From: Weeksellaceae bacterium
GTDB lineage: Bacteria > Bacteroidota > Bacteroidia > Flavobacteriales > Weeksellaceae
Direction: 5' to 3'
DNA length: 5,970 bases
Assembly (NCBI GenBank): GCA_028698395.1
Contig: JAQVDG010000143.1
Coordinates: 1 to 5,970, forward strand
A program made the position numbers and the translations under genes. Below the pieces are notes generated by a model. It saw nothing but the letters and a program-made list of their open reading frames with translations, did no database searches and had not been told where the DNA came from. Below are positions 1 to 5,451 of the stretch, in pieces. How positions within the stretch are numbered: the stretch's first letter is position 1; every line of letters starts with the position of its first letter.

Positions 1-266
1 AAAGCTTCATCAAATTTAGCCGGAACGGAATTATAGAGCATTAATTTAAATGGAAAAGCACCGAAAAATCCACTTCCATTAGGTTTTTGCTTTACATAAT
101 CCGGAATTTCAGATTTAAAAGGTTTTTCTTTTCCTTCAAATTCAAATTTATTTTTTGTCAGTAGATATTCCCCTTCTGCAACCTTTTTAGTAAGGCTACA
201 TCCATGAAAAGTCATTAAGGAAATGATGAATAATAGTATCTTTGTATTTGTAAATTTCATTTTCAT
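1..266 (-). CDS. tamL: TamL, BamA/TamA-family outer membrane lipoprotein (5' end only)
   Basis: This is the start of a gene that runs off the left edge; 88 residues are visible. The protein opens with a short basic stretch, a hydrophobic segment (about residues 10-20) and a cysteine at 23 in the context TFHGC, which reads as a lipoprotein signal peptide with a non-canonical lipobox. It continues with KKVAEGEYLLTKN (27-39), YVKQKPN (57-63) and FPFKLMLYNS (71-80), the pattern I know from the N-terminus of TamL ('lipidated, pEGEyLL..KN, yikQKPN, lglmlYNs'). TamL is the Bacteroidota version of TamA, an Omp85 protein with POTRA domains and a C-terminal barrel that partners with TamB in outer membrane assembly; those later domains lie outside the window. 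Two in-frame ATGs exist, at 266 and 260. The first overlaps the start codon of the divergent methyltransferase gene, the second leaves a 4-nt gap. The family call rests on recalled motifs, not a search. Confidence 0.8.
   Translation of the reverse strand, partial: MKMKFTNTKILLFIISLMTFHGCSLTKKVAEGEYLLTKNKFEFEGKEKPFKSEIPDYVKQKPNGSGFFGAFPFKLMLYNSVPAKFDEA
237..244 (+). promoter_or_regulatory. Candidate -7 promoter element for the RNA methyltransferase gene
   Basis: TATCTTTG matches the Bacteroidota -7 consensus TAnnTTTG exactly and ends 20 nt before the ATG at 265, which would give a leader of about 15 nt. It sits inside the signal-peptide codons of the divergent tamL. It also lies downstream of the in-frame ATG at 223, which argues against that start. 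No clear TTG is seen at -33. Confidence 0.4.
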
Positions 267-1005
267 GCTGACGAATAAGGATGCCAAACTAATTAATTCT
301 TTATTAAAAAAGAAATATCGGCAAAAATATAACAAGTTTGTGGTTGAGGGGATAAAAAATGTCACAGAAGTTCTTGAAAGTTCCGTTAAAGTTCATAGAA
401 TTTTCTCAACAGAAAATTTATTTCCCGACTATGAATCTATTACTGAAATCATTAGCTTAAATGAATTAAAAAAAATCAGTCAACAGATAACACCTAATAT
501 GGTTTTAGCTTTATGTGAACTTCCGGATGAAAAGAAGATTCAAAGCGATAAACTTATTTTGGTTTTGGATGATGTTCGCGATCCGGGAAATTTAGGTACC
601 ATCATCCGAACGGCAGATTGGTTTGGAATTCGTCAGATTGTTTGTTCCAAAGAAACGGTGGATGTTTTTAATCCGAAAGTCATTCAATCGAGTATGGCTT
701 CTTTTACTCGGGTTCAATTAAATTACGTTGATTTGAAAGATTTTTTTGAACAGTATAAATATCCGGTTTTAGGTGCTTTTATGGATGGAAATTCAATTTA
801 TTCGACTTTTTTACCTCAAAATGCTGCTTTATTGATGGGAAATGAAGCCAACGGAATCTCAGATGAGCTTCTTCCTTATATTACGCAAAAAATCAGTATT
901 CCTCTATTAAGTGAAATTCAGCAAACTGAAAGTTTAAATGTTGCCATGGCAATGGGAATTATTCTGGGTGAAATGGCTTCACAGAAATTAAGAAATCAAC
1001 TTTAA
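265..1005 (+). CDS. SpoU/TrmH-family RNA 2'-O-ribose methyltransferase
   Basis: This 246-aa protein is predicted to transfer a methyl group from S-adenosylmethionine to a ribose 2'-OH of rRNA or tRNA in the cytoplasm. The N-terminal substrate-binding domain (about 1-90) has FVVEG (25-29) and ITPNMVLAL (75-83). The C-terminal trefoil-knot SPOUT domain (about 97-240) carries all three SpoU motifs: motif 1 at 99-117 with N109, G111 and R115; motif 2 LLMGNEANGIS at 189-199; motif 3 at 210-229 with ESLNVAMA (222-229) and N225. Length is normal for the family. I chose the ATG at 265 over the in-frame ATG at 223 because the protein then begins MLTNKDAKLINSL, as family members do, and the extra 14 residues are only the antisense of the tamL signal peptide. 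Sequence alone does not reveal the target nucleotide, so RlmB, TrmH or another specificity cannot be assigned. The gene is divergent from tamL with overlapping start codons and lies 39 nt before the AraC gene. Confidence 0.93.
   Translation: MLTNKDAKLINSLLKKKYRQKYNKFVVEGIKNVTEVLESSVKVHRIFSTENLFPDYESITEIISLNELKKISQQITPNMVLALCELPDEKKIQSDKLILVLDDVRDPGNLGTIIRTADWFGIRQIVCSKETVDVFNPKVIQSSMASFTRVQLNYVDLKDFFEQYKYPVLGAFMDGNSIYSTFLPQNAALLMGNEANGISDELLPYITQKISIPLLSEIQQTESLNVAMAMGIILGEMASQKLRNQL
322..329 (-). promoter_or_regulatory. Candidate -7 promoter element for tamL
   Basis: The minus strand reads TATTTTTG, an exact match to the Bacteroidota -7 consensus TAnnTTTG, about 55 nt upstream of the tamL start. 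It lies inside the coding region of the divergent methyltransferase. I see no TTG at the expected -33 distance. At this base composition such a match is expected by chance roughly once per 1.5 kb per strand, so support is modest. Confidence 0.35.
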
Positions 1006-1008
1006 TTG

Positions 1009-1016
1009 TAATTTTG
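1009..1016 (+). promoter_or_regulatory. Candidate -7 promoter element for the AraC-family gene
   Basis: TAATTTTG matches TAnnTTTG exactly. It starts 3 nt after the stop codon of the methyltransferase gene and 36 nt before the ATG at 1045, predicting a leader of about 20-25 nt. It suggests the regulator has its own promoter, although read-through from the upstream gene is possible. No TTG is seen at the usual -33 spacing. Confidence 0.45.
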
Positions 1017-1044
1017 CTAATTATCAATTTATAATAAAATAATT

Positions 1045-1608
1045 ATGGCAACTCTTTTTATCAAAAACATGGTTTGCAATCGTTGTATTATGGTGATACA
1101 AAATGAATTGACAAAATTGGGATGGATTATAAAAAGTATTAAGTTAGGCGAAGTCACACTTAGTAAAGAATTAAATCCGGAAGAAAAAAAACATTTGGAG
1201 AAAATTTTAATACCCTTAGGTTTTGAACTGATTGACGATAAAAAAAGCAGAATTATTGAGCAAATAAAAACTCTTATTATTGATTTAATCCACCAACAGA
1301 ATAGTGAACTCAAAACGAATTTATCTGAATTATTGAGCAATCAACTGCATCATGATTATAATTATTTGTCCAATTTATTTTCAGAAGTTGAAGGGACGAC
1401 CATTGAAAAATATTTTATAGCTCAAAAAATAGAAAAGGTAAAAGAACTCTTGGTTTATGATGAATTATCTTTGACTGAGATTGCTTTCCGCCTGAATTAT
1501 TCGAGTGTGGCCTATTTGAGTAACCAATTTAAAAAAGTAACCGGACTTTCTCCCAGTTATTTCAAGCAAATACGAGAAGATAAAAGAAAACCTTTGGATG
1601 AGGTTTAA
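1045..1608 (+). CDS. AraC-family regulator with degenerate HMA-like N-terminal domain
   Basis: The 187-aa protein is a predicted cytoplasmic DNA-binding regulator. Residues 1-64 resemble a heavy-metal-associated (HMA) fold: FIKNMVCNRC at 5-14 places C11 and C14 like the CxxC of copper chaperones, and LGFELIDD (58-65) fits the end of such a domain. Residues about 90-178 form the AraC DNA-binding domain, with one helix-turn-helix around 93-117 (LHHDYNYLSNLFSEVEG at 101-117) and a second around 141-167 (SLTEIAFRLNYSS, QFKKVTG), followed by SPSYFK (169-174). This architecture is widespread in Bacteroidota, often near copper or other metal-efflux genes, so metal-responsive control is a reasonable inference. 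No efflux ATPase, chaperone or other metal gene is visible here, so its target is unknown. The start at 1045 gives MATLFIKNMVC, the expected beginning. The gene ends 4 nt before a strong hairpin. Confidence 0.9.
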   Translation: MATLFIKNMVCNRCIMVIQNELTKLGWIIKSIKLGEVTLSKELNPEEKKHLEKILIPLGFELIDDKKSRIIEQIKTLIIDLIHQQNSELKTNLSELLSNQLHHDYNYLSNLFSEVEGTTIEKYFIAQKIEKVKELLVYDELSLTEIAFRLNYSSVAYLSNQFKKVTGLSPSYFKQIREDKRKPLDEV

Positions 1609-1611
1609 GAA

Positions 1612-1640
1612 CTTTTCCAAAGTTTTGAGCTTTGGAAAAG
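1612..1640. terminator. Hairpin between convergent genes, likely bidirectional terminator
   Basis: Arms CTTTTCCAAAG (1612-1622) and CTTTGGAAAAG (1630-1640) are perfect 11-bp complements around a 7-nt loop. The hairpin fills the 38-nt gap between the stop of the plus-strand AraC gene (1608) and the stop of the minus-strand repeat-protein gene (1647). T-runs after the stem are short on both sides (CTTTCATTATTT on plus, TTCTTAAA on minus), so strength is uncertain. Position and perfect pairing support termination in both directions. Confidence 0.75.
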
Positions 1641-1646
1641 CTTTCA

Positions 1647-4400
1647 TTATTTAACTCTCGACCGAATCATTGGATTGGTAATTATCAAAGAACTTCCAAT
1701 ATTTATTTCCTGTGTACAACTTTCTTGATTTCCGGCAGCATCTTTCACCACCCAAGTTCTTGTTACTACTACCGTACAATCATTTGATGAACGAATATCG
1801 GAATAAGTATAAGATACAACACTGCAATTATCGGTTGCCACACCTCCGACTGATGTAAACTCTGCTAATGTAACTGCTACCGGAACCTCACTGTAAAGCA
1901 ATCCGGTAATAGCATTCACGCCGCAGCCACTTATTGTATAATCCGGTGGGCAAACCGTTATTTGTGGTTTTTCCAAATCTTCTTCGGCAAATTCAACAAG
2001 TTGCTCTATGCCAACCCCTTGTATTACTATTCCATCTTGTTGAGGAAGCAAACCTGCTTTAAAACTATATGCTCCTCCGGGAAGCATATTAATTAAAGAA
2101 GAATTTCCATTATTATCGGTTGTTCCCATGGCTCTCCATAGGCCATTCGCATAATAAGAAGCTGCAAATCCTTGTTTTGGCTGACAGTTTGAATCAATAT
2201 AATGAATCCCAACTTTAGATGCTTTGAAAGGAACAGTCGGAGTTGTTCCCACATCCCAACTAAGTTTTTCTTCTCTCGTTCCGTTCAATGTCATAGCAAA
2301 TGAAATATTTGATGGTAAAAGTTCCATTGTTTCAGAACCACCAAGCGTACTTCCCGAACCAAAAGCCACCCAACCGTTTACAGAATCATAATAGTGCAAG
2401 GTACCGGTATCGGCTTCAATAGAATTATCATCTTTATCTACTAAAGTCATGGTTACGATTGCCGTTTGAAATAGCACTACGTAATTTACTAAAGATAAAT
2501 TGATATTGCTTTTTTGTTGACCAACTCCCAAATAATTCATCTCAAGTGTTGTTATCCCCGGATTTTCGTCTAATAAATAAACCGTATTTCCATTGGCTGC
2601 GGTAGAATTTGCTACGGAATGCCAAGCTGCATTTTCATAATAATTTACATTTCCTCCCGATAATGGAGTTGTGGAACTACTGAGTAAACGGGCAATAACT
2701 GCCGTTTTTTCAAAAGTCGTACATTGTTCCGGTATTTCAATATCTATTAAATTTGCTCCGTTATCTTTAAAATCAAATTTTAATATTCCCGGAAGTAATT
2801 CCTGTCCGTTTACCGGATAAGTCCACCACGTTCCTGCATTGCTTACACCATAAGCTATACTGCTATTTGTACCTTTGTAATGTATTTTCACATTAGTCGT
2901 TTGCCAAGTTATAGTGGAATTTCCGGCTATTGGTACATTAGCTTTTACTTGTTGTGATGACGCATAATTCATTTCAAAAATAAAATTCCCTGAAAATACT
3001 TCTAAAGAGGTATTTCCATTGGCGTCAGTTTGACTGCTTGTTACAGGGTAAGATGCCCAATGCCTACTAATTGTAGGAGAACCACTTACTGAAAATCCCC
3101 AACGAATACTTCCTCCTGAAATTCCATCTGTATTGCATTTTTGCAAACGTAGAGTTAATAAATCAGTTTGAAAATCAAATATATTATTTGTCATTAAATC
3201 CTTTGATTGTGTAGAAGTAGTACCGTTTTTGGTGACTTCATAAATTCGGGAAGTGTTTGCATTGTATGCACTTATGTCTATCCAAACACCGGGAGATTCA
3301 TTGGAGATATGATAACCTCCGTTTGTAGCACTTACGTGATAATTAATACTGCTGACACCTCCTCTGATTCCGTCAATTGAAGCTAAATCTCCGTTGGAAT
3401 CTTTTAATCTGATTATTGCAGCTGCTTTTTCAAAATTAGTTCCGGAAATAGATACGGTACGACTATAATTATTAACCTGAAATAAAAGAGTATAATCCCC
3501 CGGAAACATATAAAAATTTTCACCGGAAATACTATACGTACTTCCTGAAGCACTGTACCTCACCGTGCCTGAATTGTGAAATTTCACTCGTGTTAATTCA
3601 ATCTTTTCTATTTGTTTACTTCCTGAGGTAGTTCCGGTTCCATCTATCGTAACGGAACGTGTTTGAGTAGTTCCATTTTTTGTACCATTAAAAACATATA
3701 CGCCCGGATACATTTCCAATATTCTTTCTCCATTTGCATCTGTACTACCGGATTGGTTCGTGGTGCTTCCTCCCGCTGTATAACGCAACTGAACTCCGCT
3801 AACTTTTTCATTATTGTGAGAAGATGCAATAAATTTCACTTCTGAAGTATAAGTATTAAGTACGGTAGATATTCCCTGTGAATGCCCATTTCCTAAAACA
3901 TTAATAGTTTGAGTATTATTTGTTCCTTTATAATGCGAACGAATTAATCGGTCTCCGGGAAATAGTTCTGCCGTAACAATGCCACCTGCACCGGAAGTTC
4001 CGAGATTTACAGTAGAACTACCGAGAAAATAACTTGTAACATCTGCCAAAGGATTATTATTACTGTCAAAAGAATTAATAATTACTTCGGTAGTATAAAT
4101 GGTTATTTCCATATCGTTATTTACAGTTAAAGGGTCTGTTGTAAACGAAGTGGAATTTACAGTAGCACTAAATCTATGATTAGCTCCGGATATTCCGGTT
4201 TTTATTACTTTACCATCGCCATCCGTGACTCCTACGGTAGTTGTTCCTCCACCGCCTAACTGGTATCTTACAGTTACGCCTACATAGGGTGTGTCATCAC
4301 TTTTTTTGAGATAAACAGTAACATCATAAGCATAAACTTTAAATGCACTTGTAAAAACAAGAATAAGAGTTAACAACGAAATAAAAGTTGATTTTTTCAT
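1647..4400 (-). CDS. Large exported Ig-like repeat protein with C-terminal HYR-like domain
   Basis: The 917-aa protein begins with a Sec signal peptide (basic MKKS, hydrophobic 6-20, likely cleavage after VYA at 24). Residues 25-806 consist of about ten beta-rich repeats of 58-90 aa. Many carry a mid-repeat turn of the type (L/M/F)xPG: FPG 147-149, YPG 231-233, FPG 299-301, SPG 369-371, LPG 536-538, NPG 613-615, LPG 773-775. Several then have KNGT- or Q(Q/V)K-like strands. The pattern resembles the 'ELLPGxYSFRMxYxG...VVFQT' repeats of large bacterial surface proteins. Residues about 809-901 look like an HYR-type domain (TDNCS 856-860, RTWVVKDAAGN 881-891) with five cysteines. The protein then ends in a short basic tail (MIRSRVK) with no recognisable type IX sorting domain, sortase motif, anchor or enzyme domain. 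A structural or adhesive role outside the cytoplasm is inferred. The start lies 33 nt after the 'QVGINT' gene with no good promoter between, so the two are probably co-transcribed. An exact function cannot be named. Confidence 0.85.
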   Translation of the reverse strand: MKKSTFISLLTLILVFTSAFKVYAYDVTVYLKKSDDTPYVGVTVRYQLGGGGTTTVGVTDGDGKVIKTGISGANHRFSATVNSTSFTTDPLTVNNDMEITIYTTEVIINSFDSNNNPLADVTSYFLGSSTVNLGTSGAGGIVTAELFPGDRLIRSHYKGTNNTQTINVLGNGHSQGISTVLNTYTSEVKFIASSHNNEKVSGVQLRYTAGGSTTNQSGSTDANGERILEMYPGVYVFNGTKNGTTQTRSVTIDGTGTTSGSKQIEKIELTRVKFHNSGTVRYSASGSTYSISGENFYMFPGDYTLLFQVNNYSRTVSISGTNFEKAAAIIRLKDSNGDLASIDGIRGGVSSINYHVSATNGGYHISNESPGVWIDISAYNANTSRIYEVTKNGTTSTQSKDLMTNNIFDFQTDLLTLRLQKCNTDGISGGSIRWGFSVSGSPTISRHWASYPVTSSQTDANGNTSLEVFSGNFIFEMNYASSQQVKANVPIAGNSTITWQTTNVKIHYKGTNSSIAYGVSNAGTWWTYPVNGQELLPGILKFDFKDNGANLIDIEIPEQCTTFEKTAVIARLLSSSTTPLSGGNVNYYENAAWHSVANSTAANGNTVYLLDENPGITTLEMNYLGVGQQKSNINLSLVNYVVLFQTAIVTMTLVDKDDNSIEADTGTLHYYDSVNGWVAFGSGSTLGGSETMELLPSNISFAMTLNGTREEKLSWDVGTTPTVPFKASKVGIHYIDSNCQPKQGFAASYYANGLWRAMGTTDNNGNSSLINMLPGGAYSFKAGLLPQQDGIVIQGVGIEQLVEFAEEDLEKPQITVCPPDYTISGCGVNAITGLLYSEVPVAVTLAEFTSVGGVATDNCSVVSYTYSDIRSSNDCTVVVTRTWVVKDAAGNQESCTQEINIGSSLIITNPMIRSRVK
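1983..4328 (-). repeat. Ten-unit Ig-like repeat array in the 917-aa protein
   Basis: My unit boundaries by residue are 25-103, 104-185, 186-270, 271-328, 329-413, 414-502, 503-567, 568-647, 648-728 and 729-806. The units are divergent, so the repeat shows at protein level and not as long identical DNA. Units 4-10 show a higher-order period of three. VKFH (272), VKIHY (504) and VGIHY (730) recur every 226-232 residues. FEKAAAIIRL (323) pairs with FEKTAVIARL (563), and FQTDLLTLRL (410) with FQTAIVTMTL (644). Units 4 and 7 are the short ones (58 and 65 aa), and units 5 and 8 both carry ESPG or ENPG. This suggests duplication of a three-domain block of about 230 residues. Units 1-3 fit the period less clearly. 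Confidence 0.75.
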
Positions 4401-4433
4401 ACTAAAGTATTCTTTATATTAAAAAATCAACGA

Positions 4434-5144
4434 CTACTCGTTAACTACAAATACAATATTCATATAAGCATATACCGGAGCCGTATTTTGAACGGTATAA
4501 GTAAGTTTTCCATCAGAATCAATAGTTATTCCGGGAGCAAATGCAGTTTGGTCATAATATGTAATGTAATACGTCAATTCATCACTTGAATACACTTCAA
4601 TAACAGGTTTTAGAGCATCACTTGATATGATTCCACCTGTATATTGAATTTGCTGAGCCGGTGCTCCAATAGCAATTCCACCATTCTCTCCTGTAATATA
4701 TACTGTATTTCCTTGAAATTGTTTTTTGTATTCTTCGTAAAGGTCCCGGGTGTAAGTTCCCGGAGTAGAAGTATCAAAAATCACAGCCGGCATATACATA
4801 ATTTTAGATGCCGGTGATTTTACTGCTTGCCATGTACTTCCACTAAAATAATAAAATCCTTCCTGAGTAACTTTAGCGGTTTTGTCACCCGGTATTCCTG
4901 CTTGCGGACTTGCGTTTTCCACATATACGAGTGCTCCTTTTTGATTGGCAGTATAAATTGCATTTTTTGCCTGAAGTTCTACTCCCGTAAGTCTTGGAAC
5001 TATGATTCCATCAGGTTTTGTGCTATCATTTCGCTTGGCTTCTACATCTAAAGTAGCTTTAGGATTCTCTGTATTAATCCCAACTTGTCCATAAGAAATT
5101 ACCCCAAGAAATAGGGTAATAGAAAATAAAATAGGTTTTAGCAT
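4434..5144 (-). CDS. Exported 'QVGINT' protein of unknown function
   Basis: The 236-aa protein has a signal peptide (about 1-19/20) ending SYGQ, so the mature chain begins at or near QVGINTENPKATLDV (20-34). This opening is very common among secreted Bacteroidota proteins and resembles the start of some phage tail-fibre-like proteins. The middle contains GIIVPRLTG (46-54), GALVYV (70-75) and GFYYFSGSTWQAV (96-108), usual for this group. The second half, from about 116, has YMPAVIFDTS (117-126), RDLYEEYKKQF (133-143), LTYYITYYD (190-198), KLTYTV (213-218) and AYMNIVFVV (226-234). I recognise it as a recurrent C-terminal module of flavobacterial secreted hypothetical proteins with no known function. 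There is no endosialidase-chaperone (S74) domain and no type IX sorting domain. It is the first gene of a likely operon with the large repeat protein, which starts 33 nt beyond its stop. A surface or extracellular location is inferred from the signal peptide only. Confidence 0.85.
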   Translation of the reverse strand: MLKPILFSITLFLGVISYGQVGINTENPKATLDVEAKRNDSTKPDGIIVPRLTGVELQAKNAIYTANQKGALVYVENASPQAGIPGDKTAKVTQEGFYYFSGSTWQAVKSPASKIMYMPAVIFDTSTPGTYTRDLYEEYKKQFQGNTVYITGENGGIAIGAPAQQIQYTGGIISSDALKPVIEVYSSDELTYYITYYDQTAFAPGITIDSDGKLTYTVQNTAPVYAYMNIVFVVNE

Positions 5145-5212
5145 AGTTTAAATTATTTAGTTTTGTGTTATATCGTTGTTTTAGAATAAAATATGTGTTA
5201 GAAATTTCCCTG

Positions 5213-5220
5213 CAAAAGTA
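5213..5220 (-). promoter_or_regulatory. Candidate promoter of the two-gene secreted-protein operon
   Basis: The minus strand reads TACTTTTG, an exact match to the Bacteroidota -7 element TAnnTTTG, 68 nt upstream of the ATG at 5144. A TTTTG (CAAAA at 5245-5249 on plus) lies 24 nt further upstream, slightly beyond the usual 17-23 nt spacing for the -33 TTG. Transcription would start near 5206-5208, giving a leader of about 60 nt. The leader is A/T-rich with no Shine-Dalgarno sequence, as is normal for this phylum. Confidence 0.5.
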
Positions 5221-5404
5221 TAAAAATGCAAATAAATTTTATCACAAAATATGTTGTTTTATTTAAATTTAATATATTACATTGGTTTTCAGTAGGATGT
5301 GTTGCGGCAGTTTTTAGTAAAAAGAAAAAACTGTTTTTAAATAGCTTCATTAAATTCCTTTTCAAAAAATCGAATAAATCCGAGGTAATTTTTGCTGTAT
5401 CTAT

Positions 5405-5437
5405 AAAACAAAAAATATATAAAATATTGTTTGTTTT
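5405..5437 (-). terminator. Candidate A/T-rich terminator hairpin after the beta-barrel gene
   Basis: AAAACAAA (5405-5412) pairs with TTTGTTTT (5430-5437). After one mismatch (5413/5429), AATAT (5414-5418) pairs with ATATT (5424-5428) around a 5-nt loop. It begins 14 nt after the stop codon of the minus-strand beta-barrel gene, and its 3' arm on that strand is T-rich (TTTTTTGTTTT). Only one G:C pair is present, so the fold is weak and could be chance in A/T-rich DNA. Confidence 0.35.
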
Positions 5438-5451
5438 CTATTTTTAACCTA

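Larger units (their letters stand above)
5145..5451. other. A/T-rich intergenic region with promoter and hairpins
   Basis: This 307-bp gap separates the beta-barrel gene from the secreted-protein operon; both are on the minus strand. Its left part holds the operon leader and candidate promoter (5213-5220). Its right part holds an A/T-rich hairpin just after the beta-barrel stop (5405-5437). Between them, CAGTTTTT (5308-5315) pairs with AAAAACTG (5326-5333) around a 10-nt loop and is followed on the plus strand by TTTTTAA. An open 73-codon frame on the plus strand (5226-5447) is rich in Lys, Phe and Ile and resembles no protein I know, so I do not call it a gene. I see no tRNA, riboswitch or repeat array here. 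Confidence 0.6.

Noticed and set aside
223..264. Longer N-terminus for the RNA methyltransferase, from the ATG at 223
   Set aside because: The added 14 residues (MMNNSIFVFVNFIF) do not resemble the family, are antisense to the tamL signal peptide, and begin upstream of the candidate -7 element.
1029..1340. Minus-strand open frame of 103 codons
   Set aside because: It lies wholly antisense to the AraC-family gene, whose family motifs are unmistakable; it is a shadow frame.
3644..3845. Short open frames on both strands inside the repeat protein gene
   Set aside because: Both are out-of-frame shadows of the long gene, without start signals or recognisable sequence.
1983..4328. Possible CRISPR or DNA tandem-repeat array in the repeat gene
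   Set aside because: The units are divergent at DNA level, vary in length and keep one open reading frame; they are protein domain repeats.
4402..4409. Minus-strand TACTTTAG between the two operon genes
   Set aside because: It has one mismatch to the -7 consensus and sits 1 nt from the start codon, leaving no room for a leader.
4827..5051. Plus-strand 74-codon open frame
   Set aside because: It is antisense to the 'QVGINT' gene, which has a clear signal peptide and family motifs.
5158..5165. Plus-strand TAGTTTTG, an exact TAnnTTTG match
   Set aside because: No credible plus-strand gene follows it; chance matches are expected at this base composition.
5226..5447. 73-codon open frame on the plus strand in the intergenic region
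   Set aside because: The product is a Lys/Phe/Ile-rich string of the kind A/T-rich spacer gives by chance. It resembles no family I know, and promoter and hairpin signals for the minus-strand genes overlap it.
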